Positions 45,375 through 54,820 are shown, counted from the stretch's first letter. The stretch is 64,000 nt of DNA from Pseudaminobacter soli (ex Li et al. 2025) (GCF_029892515.1 NZ_JARXVF010000003.1:611507-675506), one strand, 5' to 3'. A program made the numbers and translations. The notes: generated by a model not told the origin, from the letters alone.

Positions 45375-46031
45375 ATGAAAAAGAAACTGATCGCCGTGCT
45401 TATGGCCACGGCTTTTCTCGGCGCGTGCTCGACCGACCCCTATACGGGCGAGCAGAAGGTCTCCAACACCGCTGGCGGTGCGGCCATCGGTGCCGGCCTC
45501 GGCGCATTGGCAGGCCTGGCCGTCGGTGGCAGCAAGAACGCGCAGCGTAATGCCGTGCTGATTGGCGCTGGCATCGGCGCTCTGACCGGCGGCGCCATCG
45601 GCGCCACGATGGATCGCAATGAGGCCGAACTGCGCGCCCAGCTGCAGGGCACGGGTGTCAGCGTTACCCGCGCCGGCAACCAGATCATCCTCAACATGCC
45701 GTCGGACATCACCTTCGGCGTCGACCAGGACAACATCAAGCCGGACTTCTACCAGGTGTTGAACTCCGTGGCTCTGGTGCTGAAGAAGTACAACCAGACG
45801 CTCGTCGACGTATTCGGCCATACCGACGCCACCGGCGGCGACCAGCACAATTTCGACCTGTCGCAGCGTCGCGCGCTTTCGGTTGCCAACTACCTGAACG
45901 CACAGGGCGTCGATCAGCGTCGCTTTGCGGTCACCGGCTTCGGCAAGACCCGCCCGGTCGCCTCGAACGCCACCGCCGACGGTCGCGCGCAGAACCGCCG
46001 CGTCGAAATCCAGCTGTCGCCGCTTACCTGA
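45375..46031 (+). CDS. OmpA-family lipoprotein
   Basis: A 218-residue outer-membrane lipoprotein. The lipobox LGAC puts the lipidated cysteine at residue 18 (signal MKKKLIAVLMATAFLGA). A glycine-zipper segment (GGAAIGAGLGALAGLAVGG and GAGIGALTGGAIGA) is followed by an OmpA peptidoglycan-binding domain: DVFGHTDATGGDQHNFDLSQRRALSVANYL and RRVEIQLSPL. It tethers the outer membrane to the cell wall. A bidirectional terminator follows. Confidence 0.93.
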   Translation: MKKKLIAVLMATAFLGACSTDPYTGEQKVSNTAGGAAIGAGLGALAGLAVGGSKNAQRNAVLIGAGIGALTGGAIGATMDRNEAELRAQLQGTGVSVTRAGNQIILNMPSDITFGVDQDNIKPDFYQVLNSVALVLKKYNQTLVDVFGHTDATGGDQHNFDLSQRRALSVANYLNAQGVDQRRFAVTGFGKTRPVASNATADGRAQNRRVEIQLSPLT

Positions 46032-46054
46032 TCGGCGCGGATACGGTGCAACTG

Positions 46055-46083
46055 AAAAGCCCGCCGGTTTCGGCGGGCTTTTT
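46055..46083. terminator. Bidirectional terminator after the OmpA lipoprotein gene
   Basis: The stem AAAAGCCCGCCG / CGGCGGGCTTTT has a 4-nt loop GTTT and lies between the convergent lipoprotein and helicase genes; A- and T-runs flank it on opposite sides. Confidence 0.9.
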
Positions 46084-46137
46084 CGTATCAGGCGTGTGTT
46101 GAAGGGCGGGGCGTGAGGCCCGTCCCCCGATATCCGG

Positions 46138-47628
46138 TCAGATCTTGGCGCTGACCAGCATGAAGGCGGGAATGTCGTCGCCGAAGCCGACGACCTTGTT
46201 ATCGTCGTCTTCCTTGCGGTGACGCGGCCGGCGATCCTCATGCTTGTGGCTGTCGCCTGCCTCGTGCCTGCTCCTGCGCTCGGCATTGTCGGCCTTGATG
46301 CTGTCGCGGCGGGTGTGGCGCTCGGCCTTGTCCTCGGACGCAGCTTCGGCCTCGACAACAGCTTCCTGTGCCTGCTTTTCCTCAGTCGCCTTGGCGTGAC
46401 GCGAACCGCGCTTGCGGTCGCCCTCGTCCTTGCGGCCGCGGCCACGCTGGCCTTTGCCACGACGCGGGGCCGAATCTTCCTCGCTCTCGACCACGGACGA
46501 CAGGTCGCCATCATGCCATTCGATGGGCTTGCCGATCAGCCTTTCGATGGCATCGAGATGCTTGGTGTCGCCCTTGGTGACGATGGTGAAGGACTTGCCC
46601 GAACGGCCGGCGCGGCCGGTGCGGCCGATGCGGTGGACATAGTCCTCTGCGTGGATCGGCACGTCGAAATTGAAGACGTGGCTGACGTCGGGAATGTCGA
46701 GACCGCGCGCGGCAACGTCCGAAGCCACGAGCAACTGGAGCTTGCCCTCGCGGAAGTTGGCCAGCATGGTCATGCGCGCGCGCTGGTCCATGTCGCCATG
46801 CAGCGCGCCGGCATTGAAGTCGTACTTGATCAGCGAGCGGAACAGCTCGGACACTTCCACCTTGCGGTTGCAGAATATGATCGCGTTCTTGAGCTCGCCT
46901 TCTTCGGCGCGGATGAGGTCGCGCAGCACGGCGCGCTTGTCCCACGGCTTGCTGCCGGACTTGACCAACCGCTGCGTAACTGTCGACGCTGTGGAAGAGG
47001 CCTTGGCAACTTCGACACGAACCGGCGCGTGCAGGAATTGCTCGGTCAGCTTGGTGATCTCCGGCGGCATGGTGGCCGAGAAGAACAGAGTCTGGCGCGT
47101 GAAGGGGATGAGCTTGCAGATGCGCTCGATGTCGGGGATGAAGCCCATGTCGAGCATACGGTCGGCCTCGTCGATGACGAGAATTTCCACCGCGGAAAGA
47201 AGCAGCTTGCCGCGCTCGAAATGATCGAGAAGACGGCCAGGCGTCGCGATCAGCACGTCGGCGCCGCGCTCCAGCTTTTTTTCCTGTTCGTCGAAGGAAA
47301 CGCCGCCAATCAGCAAGGCCATGTTGAGCCGATGGTTCTTGCCGTACTTGACGAAATTTTCCTCGACCTGCGCGGCCAGTTCGCGCGTCGGCTCGAGGAT
47401 CAGTGTGCGCGGCATGCGGGCGCGGGCGCGGCCCTTTTCAAGCCGCGTCAGCATCGGAAGCACGAAGGAGGCGGTCTTACCGGTGCCGGTCTGGGCGATA
47501 CCCAGAACGTCCTTGCCTTGAAGGGCATGCGGAATGGCGCCTGCCTGGATAGGCGTCGGCTGGGTGTAGCCGGCGTCAGCGACTGCGGAAAGAACCTTCG
47601 GCGAAAGTCCGAGGTCTGCGAAAGTCAT
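46138..47628 (-). CDS. DEAD-box RNA helicase (RhlE-like)
   Basis: A 496-residue ATP-dependent RNA helicase. The Q motif (FADLGLSPKVLSAVADAGYTQPTPIQ), Walker A AQTGTGKT (residues 45-52), DEAD as VIDEADRMLDMGF, SAT as FSATMPPEI and motif VI HRIGRTGRAGRSG are all present. The C-terminal tail is long, highly charged and basic (RGRKDEGDRKRGSRHAK) and probably binds RNA. It most resembles RhlE-type helicases of cold response and ribosome or mRNA turnover. Start ATG 47628. An inverted repeat overlaps its putative promoter. Confidence 0.93.
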   Translation of the reverse strand: MTFADLGLSPKVLSAVADAGYTQPTPIQAGAIPHALQGKDVLGIAQTGTGKTASFVLPMLTRLEKGRARARMPRTLILEPTRELAAQVEENFVKYGKNHRLNMALLIGGVSFDEQEKKLERGADVLIATPGRLLDHFERGKLLLSAVEILVIDEADRMLDMGFIPDIERICKLIPFTRQTLFFSATMPPEITKLTEQFLHAPVRVEVAKASSTASTVTQRLVKSGSKPWDKRAVLRDLIRAEEGELKNAIIFCNRKVEVSELFRSLIKYDFNAGALHGDMDQRARMTMLANFREGKLQLLVASDVAARGLDIPDVSHVFNFDVPIHAEDYVHRIGRTGRAGRSGKSFTIVTKGDTKHLDAIERLIGKPIEWHDGDLSSVVESEEDSAPRRGKGQRGRGRKDEGDRKRGSRHAKATEEKQAQEAVVEAEAASEDKAERHTRRDSIKADNAERRSRHEAGDSHKHEDRRPRHRKEDDDNKVVGFGDDIPAFMLVSAKI

Positions 47629-47740
47629 CGCGTCTTGGGCGGTCTGGGTGTCTGAGGACAAGTGTCTTGGCTGTCTTTGGCTGCTTGAAGGGCGCGTCCA
47701 GAGGACGCGGCAAACGCCCCGCGCTTGCACAATATTTCAA

Positions 47741-47771
47741 CGCGTTACGTTCAGTAACGCGCTTTGTCAAC
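47741..47771 (-). promoter_or_regulatory. Helicase promoter with overlapping inverted repeat
   Basis: On the minus strand TTGACA (47766-47771) is followed 17 bp later by TAACGC, a plausible -35/-10 pair. The perfect repeat CGCGTTAC / GTAACGCG (47741-47761, 5-nt centre) covers the spacer and -10, so a bound protein would block polymerase. The regulator is unknown. Confidence 0.5.
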
Positions 47772-47841
47772 ACAATCAGCGGCAAATGCCGAGATCGCGC
47801 CGATTAATAATTAATCTTTTCCGCCGTTTGCCGCAATGGCA

Positions 47842-48618
47842 TCAGTATCGGAATTGTTCGGCCAGGATGCGTTCGCTCCAGGAATGGCTGGCGTCGAACA
47901 GCAAGGTAGCGGTTTCATCCTGCGACTGCTGCACCGTTACTGACAGCACCGACTTTGCTTCGGTGTGGTCTGCCGCGACGTTCACCGGGCGCTTGTCTGC
48001 TTCGAGAACGTCGAAACGCACGACCGAAGCCTGCGGGATGAGGGCGCCGCGCCAGCGCCGCGGGCGGAAGGGGCTGACCGGGGTGAGCGCAAGCAACGGC
48101 GCATCGAGGGGCAGTATCGGCCCGTGCGCCGAGAGGTTGTAGGCGGTGGAGCCGGCCGGGGTCGCCACCATCACGCCATCGCAGCTCAGTTCCTCGAGTC
48201 GAACTTTTTCGTCGATGGTGATGCGAATCTTGGCGGTCTGATAGGACTGGCGCCAGAGCGCAACCTCGTTGATGGCCAGCGCCCGAAGGCCTGTGCCATC
48301 GGCCAGAACCGTATCCATCTGCAGGGGGCGGATCGTCTCCGCCACCGCCGCATGCAGCCTCTCACGCAGCCCGTTCTCCTGGAACTCGTTCATCAAGAAG
48401 CCGACCGTGCCCCGGTTCATGCCGTAGACTTGCTTGCCGGAACCCATGGTTTCGCGCAGGGTCTGCAGCAGAAAACCGTCGCCGCCGAGTGCGACGATGA
48501 TGTCGGCCTCATCCACGGGCGAATTGCCATAGCGGGCGACGAGACGCGCCGCCGCTTCCTCTGCGTCGGGAGCCCCTGAAGATACGACGGCGAATGTGTC
48601 GCGCGCTTTGCGTGTCAT
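47842..48618 (-). CDS. nadK: NAD kinase
   Basis: A 258-residue cytosolic enzyme phosphorylating NAD to NADP. The GGDGFLLQTL motif, NRGTVGFLMNEF and the C-terminal ATPAGSTAYNLSAHGPILPLDAPLLALTPVSP segment are diagnostic. The N-terminal part differs from E. coli NadK, as in other alphaproteobacteria. It lies upstream of the helicase gene on the same strand with a 213-bp spacer that holds an AT palindrome GATTAAT-A-ATTAATC (47802-47816). Confidence 0.95.
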   Translation of the reverse strand: MTRKARDTFAVVSSGAPDAEEAAARLVARYGNSPVDEADIIVALGGDGFLLQTLRETMGSGKQVYGMNRGTVGFLMNEFQENGLRERLHAAVAETIRPLQMDTVLADGTGLRALAINEVALWRQSYQTAKIRITIDEKVRLEELSCDGVMVATPAGSTAYNLSAHGPILPLDAPLLALTPVSPFRPRRWRGALIPQASVVRFDVLEADKRPVNVAADHTEAKSVLSVTVQQSQDETATLLFDASHSWSERILAEQFRY

Positions 48619-48723
48619 GGCTGTTGCCGTCCTCGCCTCGAAACCTTGGCGTGTCGAGGTAGCATGCCGTATTGATCCTGCATATGGTCACTTATCCGGG
48701 CCAGCGAAGATTTGGAGAGGGTC

Positions 48724-49074
48724 ATGAAGGTCAAGCGCATCGTCGCCAATATCGATACGCGCGACATAGCGGCCGCCAGGCGCTTTTACCATGACGTGCT
48801 CGGCCTCGATCTCCTGATGGACCACGGCTGGATTGCGACATACGGCTCCGGCGAGACGATGAGCGTACAAATCAGTTTTGCGGAGCAGGGCGGTTCCGGC
48901 ACGCCGACGCCGGATCTTTCCATAGAGGTGGACGATCTCGAAGCCGCCTTGGCTGGAATGCGGGAGGCAGGTTTCGCGATCGAATACGGTCCCAGCGACG
49001 AGCCCTGGGGCGTGCGGCGGTTTTTTGTGCGCGACCCTTTCGGCAAGCTGGTCAACATTCTCGCGCATCACTGA
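48724..49074 (+). CDS. VOC family protein (glyoxalase/bleomycin-resistance fold)
   Basis: A 116-residue single-chain vicinal oxygen chelate protein. MKVKRIVANIDTRDIAAARRFYHDVLGLDL opens the first module, and DLEAALAGMREAGFAIEYGPSDEPWGVRRFFVRDPFGKLVNILAHH the second. The missing first-module metal His suggests an altered or absent metal centre. Substrate unknown; similar proteins act as dioxygenases, epimerases or resistance binders. ATG 48724 follows GGAGAGG; it diverges from nadK. Confidence 0.9.
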   Translation: MKVKRIVANIDTRDIAAARRFYHDVLGLDLLMDHGWIATYGSGETMSVQISFAEQGGSGTPTPDLSIEVDDLEAALAGMREAGFAIEYGPSDEPWGVRRFFVRDPFGKLVNILAHH

Positions 49075-49075
49075 A

Positions 49076-49095
49076 GCGGGAGCACAGTGCTCCGC
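49076..49095. other. Hairpin between convergent VOC and ligD genes
   Basis: GGAGCAC and GTGCTCC (49079-49093) flank a single A, extended by GCGG / CCGC. It sits in the 27-bp gap between the stop codons of convergent genes and may act as a shared transcript end. Confidence 0.4.
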
Positions 49096-49101
49096 CATCG
49101 C

Positions 49102-51600
49102 TCAGGCTTTCAGCGCGCGCCGCAGCTTTTCATAATCGGCCCAGGGATCGGCAGAGGCGAGGGCCTTGGCCAGCGCCTTGCTGCCCACCGTGAAGTCGGT
49201 CGGGCCGACACCCGCCTCGACCTCTTTCCACGTGATGGGAAGCGACACCGTGGCGTTCGGCCTTACTCGCGTTGAATAGGGGGCGACGGTCGTCGAGCCG
49301 GGCGCGTTTCGCAGATAGTCGATGAAGATCCGCCCCTTACGAGCGGCCTTCGACAGGGTCGCCGTGTAGCGCTCGGGGTTAGACTGCTCCATCGCCTTGG
49401 CGAAGTCATGCGCGAAGGTTTTCACGACCGTCCAGTCCGCCTTGGGCTTCAACGGCACGACGATGTGATAGCCCTTGCCGCCGGATGTCTTGACCAAATG
49501 CGGCAGCCCGATCTCTTCCAGTCGCTGGCCGACATCGAGCGCAGCCGCGCGCACGTCGTCGATGCCCAGTCCTTCATCGGGATCTAGATCGAAGACGATC
49601 TGGTCGGGTGTGCGAAGCGCGTCGACGGTACAGCCCCAGAGGTGGATTTCAACCACGCCCAGTTGAACCAGAGCTGCCACCCCATTGAAATCCTTGATGA
49701 AGAGCAGCTCTTCATTGTCCTCGGGGTCGCGCATGCTCGAAATGCTGTCCGGCATGCCGGGCGAAGCGTGCTTCTGGAAGAAGCGCTGGCTGCCCTCGAC
49801 GCCATCGGGCGCGCGGACAAGCGCCAGCGGCCGGTTGACGACATAGGGCTCCATACGCGGCCAGACGCTCTCATAGTGGTCAAGGAGCCTGGCCTTGGTC
49901 ACCCCGGCTTGGGGCCACAGGATCTTGTTGGGATTTGAAAGGTTCACTGCATCTCGCGATTTCGCTCCGTGAGCCCCTTGCTGCTTTTGATCCTGAATAT
50001 CTTGCGGCCTTTCGGCAACGATTTCGTCGGCTCGCTTGTCTTCGCGCAGCGCAATGAAGGATGCCTGGCGAATATTGCGGTCGGCCGTCCAGGTACGAAA
50101 CTCGATCTCCGCAACAAGCTCTGGCTTGACCCAGACCACGCCCTTTTCCTTGGCTGCGGGGCCGGATATCGGGGCCGAGGCCACCTCCAGGTTATCGAGT
50201 TTCTGCTGCAGGTCCTTGGCATTTTTGCCGTTGAAGCCGGTGCCGACATGACCGGCCGACACAAGCTTGCCGTCATCATTGCACCCGACAACGAGCGAGC
50301 GCAGGTCACGGCCTCTCTTCTCCGATGGCAGATAGCCGAGGATCACGAACTCCTGCCGAAGCGTGCATTTCGCCTTTAGCCAGTCGCCGGTGCGTCCACT
50401 GCGATAGGGCGCCGACGCCCGTTTTGAAACGATGCCTTCAAGGCCCATGCGGCAGGCGTGGGTCAGCATTGTCTGGCCCGGCTGCAAGAAATGCTCGCTG
50501 TAGCGCAGAATGCCATCACCGGCGTTCTCGCCAAGCAGCTGGCGCAGGCGTTCCTTGCGCTCCTTCAGTGGCTCGGACCGCAGGTCTTCGCCGTTGAGGA
50601 AGAGCAGATCGAAGACATAGTAGACCAGCCTCTCGCCGCGGCCATCCGACAGCGCGGCCTGCAATGCGGAGAAAGAGGATATGCCGTTGCTCTCGAGCAC
50701 GACGACTTCGCCGTCGAAAATGGCGTTGTCGCAATCGAGCTTCGCCAGGGCCGCGGCAATTTCCTGGCCAAACCGCTCTGTCCAATCGAGCCCGTTACGG
50801 GTCAGCAGCGTCGTACGACCGGCGGCAACATGCGCCTGCATGCGGTAGCCGTCGAATTTTATCTCATGAACCCAGTCCTCGCCTGTCGGCGGGTGCGTTT
50901 CAAGCCGTGCCAGGCATGGCTCGATGAACCCAGGCAGTTTCGCGACCTTGCCAGGACGCGGGGAGGGCTTTGCGCTGGCTTTGGGGGCATCGCCGGTGCG
51001 CGGCTTCGAATGCCAGATGGCAGGGTTGTCCTTGCCGATTTCCTCGATCGTCACGCCGGATTTGACCGATTCCGGCGCTTCCTCGAGAATGTCCTCGCCG
51101 GGGCGGGCATAAATGTCATCTGACTTGATCAGAAGCCAGTTGTCCCGCTTTTCGCCGGCGCGAGGCTTTAGCCGCACAAGGTGCCAGGCCCCGTTCAGCT
51201 TGTTGCCCTTCAGCTCGAACTGGAGATGCCCCTTCTTCAGGCCTGCGTCCGGATCGCCTTCCGGCGTCCAGGTGCCTTCGTCCCAGACGATCACGGAGCC
51301 GCCGCCATATTCGCCCTTGGGGATCGTGCCCTCGAAGGAGGCATAGTCGATCGGGTGATCCTCGACATGCACGGCGAGCCGTTTTTCGGCCGGGTCGAGG
51401 CTTGGGCCGCGCGTCACCGCCCAGCTCCACAGCACGCCGTCATGCTCCAGCCGGAAATCGTAGTGCAGGCGTGTGGCCGCGTGTTTCTGGACGACGAAAA
51501 TGCCGCCCGGCTTCTTCGTCGGCGCAGGCTTCGCGCGGCCGGAAGGCTCCCTGGTTTTACGGAAGTCGCGCTTGGCCTGGTATTGCTCCAGAGACCCCAC
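49102..51600 (-). CDS. ligD: Non-homologous end-joining DNA ligase LigD, GTG start
   Basis: An 832-residue multidomain ligase in the order phosphoesterase, ligase, polymerase. The N-terminal 3'-phosphoesterase covers about residues 30-170 (HYDFRLEHDGVLWSWAVTRGPS). The ATP-dependent ligase has its nucleotidyl lysine at K248 (IKFDGYRM). The C-terminal primase-polymerase (from about 560) shows VFDLDPDEGLG with the catalytic aspartates. It seals double-strand breaks with Ku. GTG start follows GAGGAG at the ku stop codon, 11 bp away, so translation is coupled to ku. Confidence 0.95.
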   Translation of the reverse strand: MGSLEQYQAKRDFRKTREPSGRAKPAPTKKPGGIFVVQKHAATRLHYDFRLEHDGVLWSWAVTRGPSLDPAEKRLAVHVEDHPIDYASFEGTIPKGEYGGGSVIVWDEGTWTPEGDPDAGLKKGHLQFELKGNKLNGAWHLVRLKPRAGEKRDNWLLIKSDDIYARPGEDILEEAPESVKSGVTIEEIGKDNPAIWHSKPRTGDAPKASAKPSPRPGKVAKLPGFIEPCLARLETHPPTGEDWVHEIKFDGYRMQAHVAAGRTTLLTRNGLDWTERFGQEIAAALAKLDCDNAIFDGEVVVLESNGISSFSALQAALSDGRGERLVYYVFDLLFLNGEDLRSEPLKERKERLRQLLGENAGDGILRYSEHFLQPGQTMLTHACRMGLEGIVSKRASAPYRSGRTGDWLKAKCTLRQEFVILGYLPSEKRGRDLRSLVVGCNDDGKLVSAGHVGTGFNGKNAKDLQQKLDNLEVASAPISGPAAKEKGVVWVKPELVAEIEFRTWTADRNIRQASFIALREDKRADEIVAERPQDIQDQKQQGAHGAKSRDAVNLSNPNKILWPQAGVTKARLLDHYESVWPRMEPYVVNRPLALVRAPDGVEGSQRFFQKHASPGMPDSISSMRDPEDNEELLFIKDFNGVAALVQLGVVEIHLWGCTVDALRTPDQIVFDLDPDEGLGIDDVRAAALDVGQRLEEIGLPHLVKTSGGKGYHIVVPLKPKADWTVVKTFAHDFAKAMEQSNPERYTATLSKAARKGRIFIDYLRNAPGSTTVAPYSTRVRPNATVSLPITWKEVEAGVGPTDFTVGSKALAKALASADPWADYEKLRRALKA

Positions 51601-51611
51601 CAGCCGTCTCC

Positions 51612-52499
51612 TCAGGCGGACTTACGTTTTCCGCTGCCGGGTGCCGGGCTTTTTCTCGCGGCCTTGGAGGCGCGGCGGGTGGACGGAGGCTTCTTGCCGC
51701 CATCTTCGTCCTCGGCAATGCCCTCGGATGCGAGGCTCTTCTTCAGGGCGTCGAACAGGTTGACCACGTTGGACGGGTGAGCCGACGGCTTTACCACGGG
51801 CGGCGTGCGTCCGGCCTTCTTGTCGCGGATAAGTTCGAGCAGGGCGTTCTCGTACTGGTCCTCGAACTTGGACGGGTCGAATTTTATGCGCTTCTTGTCG
51901 ATGATGTGGGTGGCGAGTTCGATCATCTCGTCGTCGATCTTAACGTCGTCGATGTCGTCGAACACCGCGGATGACTTGCGCACCGTGTTCTCGTAGCGAA
52001 GCGTTGTCAGAAGCATGCCCTTGCCAAGCGGCTCGATAACGACGGGCCGCTCGCGCCGGTAGAGCACGATGCGCGCAAGGCCGGCCATCTTCTTGGCCGC
52101 GAGCGCGTCGCGGATGACCGCGAAGGCTTCTTCCGAAACCTTGTCCGACGGCGACACATAGTAAGGGGTGTCGAGATAGATCTGCTCGATCTCCGATTTG
52201 TCCACGAAGCCGTCCAGGCTCATCGTGTGCTCGGATTCGATCTGCAGCGCTTCGATCTCATTTTCCTCGACGAGCAGGAACTGGTCCTTGTCGATCTCGT
52301 AGCCCTTGACCTCGTTCTTGTCCTCGACCGGCTTGCCGGTGACCGCGTCGACATACTGCCGCTTGACGGTATTGCCCGTGGCGCGATTGATCATCCGAAA
52401 CGAGACCCGCTCGGCGTTGGTGGTGACATTCGTCAGCTGCACGGCGCAGGTGACAAGCGAGAGCTTGAGATAGCCTTTCCAGGCGGGACGCGGCGCCAT
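51612..52499 (-). CDS. ku: Ku family DNA end-binding protein
   Basis: A 295-residue homodimeric Ku that encircles broken DNA ends and recruits LigD. MAPRPAWKGYLKLSLVTCAVQL starts the Ku core, which continues through TVKRQYVDAVTGKPVEDKNEVKGYEID. The C-terminal region is Lys/Arg-rich (TRRASKAARKSPAPGSGKRK) and may aid DNA threading. I start at ATG 52499; an upstream in-frame frame adds 20 residues. It is directly upstream of ligD and overlaps its ribosome binding site. Many rhizobia carry several Ku genes, usually one next to ligD. Confidence 0.95.
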   Translation of the reverse strand: MAPRPAWKGYLKLSLVTCAVQLTNVTTNAERVSFRMINRATGNTVKRQYVDAVTGKPVEDKNEVKGYEIDKDQFLLVEENEIEALQIESEHTMSLDGFVDKSEIEQIYLDTPYYVSPSDKVSEEAFAVIRDALAAKKMAGLARIVLYRRERPVVIEPLGKGMLLTTLRYENTVRKSSAVFDDIDDVKIDDEMIELATHIIDKKRIKFDPSKFEDQYENALLELIRDKKAGRTPPVVKPSAHPSNVVNLFDALKKSLASEGIAEDEDGGKKPPSTRRASKAARKSPAPGSGKRKSA

Positions 52500-52660
52500 C
52501 AGACCGCCTCCGGATTGGAGACCTGAGAGACGAATTTCAGGCAACGCATCATGGCACACCTACGCGCAAACGAGGACGGTTGCCCGTTCAACGCCGCGAC
52601 GGCGCCTTAGTTCCTGTGTTCTGACGGATACGAATTGCTGCAAGCGAGCATGGAAAACAA

Positions 52661-52736
<76 letters not shown>

Positions 52737-52783
52737 ACGCGCACACCCGGTTAGCATATCTGGCGCGCCAGTAAAGACAAAAC

Positions 52784-52822
52784 AAAGGGCACCCCCGACA
52801 GAAATCGAGGGTGCCCTTTTTT
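52784..52822. terminator. Terminator after the MFS transporter gene
   Basis: AAAGGGCACCC / GGGTGCCCTTT stem with an inner CGA / TCG extension is flanked by A-rich and T-rich runs, 14 bp beyond the MFS stop on the minus strand. Confidence 0.88.
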
Positions 52823-52836
52823 ACTGCAGACAAGGC

Positions 52837-54189
52837 TCAGGCGTCGATGTCGACGTCCTTGGTTTCCTTGCCGAGCAAAAGCGCAATCAGCGTCAGGGCA
52901 GCCATGGCCGACAGGTAGATGCCGACCCAGAACGGGCTGCCGCCGCCGGCGCTCCACAATGCAACCGCGATGAACGGTGCGACGGCTGCGCCCAGGATGG
53001 ACGACACGTTGTAGGAGATGCCGGAGCCGGTGTAGCGCACATTCGCCGGGAACAGTTCGGGCAGCAGCGCGCCCATCGGGCCGAAGGTCAGGCCCATCAA
53101 GGTGAAGCCGATGATCAGCCAGGCCATCACGCCCACCGTACCTGCCGACAGGATCGGCACCCAGACCAGACCGAAGGCGATGATGGCGAGGGTGATCCAT
53201 ATCAGCGTCTTGCGGCGGCCCCAGCGGTCGGCCCAGGGGCCGGAAACCAGCGTGAAGATGCCGAAGAACACAACGCCGACGATCATCATCAGCACGAAGG
53301 TGCGGTAGTCATAGCCAAGGCCCGGAAGCGGGGCGGTTGTCGCCGCGCGGCCGTAGCTCAGCGAGAAGGTGGTCATCAGATAGAACAGCACATAGGTCGC
53401 GAGCATATAGAAGGTGCCCAGGATGAGCTCCTTCAAATATGTGCTGAAGGCGGCGACGAGCGGCACCTTCTGGACCTGGCCGGTCTTCACCGTGCGCTCG
53501 AACGCGGTGCTTTCCACGAGATTCAGGCGCACCCACAGGCCTACTGCCACCATGACGATCGAGAACAGGAACGGAATACGCCAGCCCCATTCGAGGAACG
53601 CGGTCGAAGGCCGCGACGGATCGTCGGACGGCAGCGTCGCGGCGATGATGAGGAACAGGCCGTTGGCGATGATGAAGCCGATCGGCGCGCCGAGCTGAGG
53701 GAAGGTGCCGAATATCGCGCGCTTGCCTTTCGGGGCGTTCTCGGTCGCCACAAGTGCCGCGCCGCTCCATTCGCCGCCAAGCGCAAAACCCTGCGCCAGC
53801 CGAAGGATCACCAGAAGCGCGGGGGCAAGCCAGCCGGCCGACACATAGGTCGGCAAGAGGCCGATCAGGAAGGTGGCGATGCCCATGGTGAGCAGCGCGC
53901 CGACCAGCGTGATCTTGCGTCCGCGCTTGTCGCCCAGATGGCCGAAGAAGATCGCGCCCAGCGGCCGGGCAACCATTGCCGCGCCGAAAACGGCGAAGGA
54001 CGCCAGAAGGGCGGTGGTGTCATTGCCGGCCGGGAAGAACAGGTGCGGAAACACCAGGACCGCGGCGGTCGCGTAAACGTAGAAATCGTAGAATTCGATC
54101 GTGGTGCCGATCAGGCTGGCCAGGATGACGCGCGAGCGTGGATTGGCCGGTGCAATGCTCGAAGGCAAGGCAGAGGTTGTCGAAGACAT
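52837..54189 (-). CDS. MFS transporter, metabolite:H+ symporter (MHS) family
   Basis: A 450-residue polytopic transporter with about 12 membrane helices. The N-terminal SLIGTTIEFYDFYVYATAAVLVFPHLFFP, the loop GHLGDKRGRK (motif A, between TM2 and TM3) and GEWSGAALVATENAPKGKRA are typical of the MHS/ShiA-KgtP group of proton-coupled uptake systems for organic acids, betaines or aromatic acids. The substrate cannot be fixed from sequence. I start at ATG 54189. An HTH protein gene lies upstream on the same strand. Confidence 0.92.
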   Translation of the reverse strand: MSSTTSALPSSIAPANPRSRVILASLIGTTIEFYDFYVYATAAVLVFPHLFFPAGNDTTALLASFAVFGAAMVARPLGAIFFGHLGDKRGRKITLVGALLTMGIATFLIGLLPTYVSAGWLAPALLVILRLAQGFALGGEWSGAALVATENAPKGKRAIFGTFPQLGAPIGFIIANGLFLIIAATLPSDDPSRPSTAFLEWGWRIPFLFSIVMVAVGLWVRLNLVESTAFERTVKTGQVQKVPLVAAFSTYLKELILGTFYMLATYVLFYLMTTFSLSYGRAATTAPLPGLGYDYRTFVLMMIVGVVFFGIFTLVSGPWADRWGRRKTLIWITLAIIAFGLVWVPILSAGTVGVMAWLIIGFTLMGLTFGPMGALLPELFPANVRYTGSGISYNVSSILGAAVAPFIAVALWSAGGGSPFWVGIYLSAMAALTLIALLLGKETKDVDIDA

Positions 54190-54433
54190 GGGAAAATTTC
54201 TCCATGCGGCCAAAGTGGCATTGGCTCGAACGGGGAGGAGTCATGCCAAGCAAGCTTTGACCAAAGTTGCTTAAGGGCGGAAATGTCCGCTTGTCCCGGG
54301 TTATGCCACTCCCATGAGCCTCACGAACTGATATTTCAAGAAATTTCGCTCCGCGTTCCGTATCTTTCGCAAGACGCAGCGTAACCTTCACGAAGATGAC
54401 GCAGCGTCTCGTCGGCTCGCGAACGGCGGGCCA

Positions 54434-54733
54434 CTAGTGCACGTCGTGGCCCGTCCTGAGTCCGCCGACGCTCTTCTTTTCGGAGCCGTGTTTGACGGTT
54501 GGCTTGGACGACTTCAGCCTCACGCCGATCCCGCCTCCGTCCTCGGAAATGAAGATGGCTCCGAGCTCTTCGAGCGCCTTCTGGATCGCGGCGATCGCCG
54601 CCGGGCCCGGAAGCTCCAACTCGTGTTCGAATTGTTCGATGATCAGTTCATCCACCCGAGATCTGCTGGCGAGCTCGGCCCGCGAAATCTCGACAAGCGC
54701 ACGGCCAGCGTGGCATTGCGATCCAGTGATCAT
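54434..54733 (-). CDS. Small XRE-like helix-turn-helix protein
   Basis: A 99-residue protein. Its N-terminal half, ITGSQCHAGRALVEISRAELASRSRVDELIIEQFEHELELP, matches the pattern of rhizobial XRE-type regulators (ALVGWSQEELA...TIxxFE...P). The C-terminal IQKALEELGAIFISEDGGGIGVRLK corresponds to the usual tail (ALExAGVEFIxExGGGxGVRLR) of that group. The middle helix is divergent (RSRVDEL), so DNA binding may be altered. It may act on itself or the downstream MFS gene 244 bp away. Confident on family, not on target. Confidence 0.72.
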   Translation of the reverse strand: MITGSQCHAGRALVEISRAELASRSRVDELIIEQFEHELELPGPAAIAAIQKALEELGAIFISEDGGGIGVRLKSSKPTVKHGSEKKSVGGLRTGHDVH

Positions 54734-54820
54734 GGCAGCCCTCCCGCGACAGGGCGAGCATCGGCCAATGGCCGTGGAAGGTCAATGCTTGCGTAGTCTA
54801 GCTGCCTGTGGAAGCTGGGA

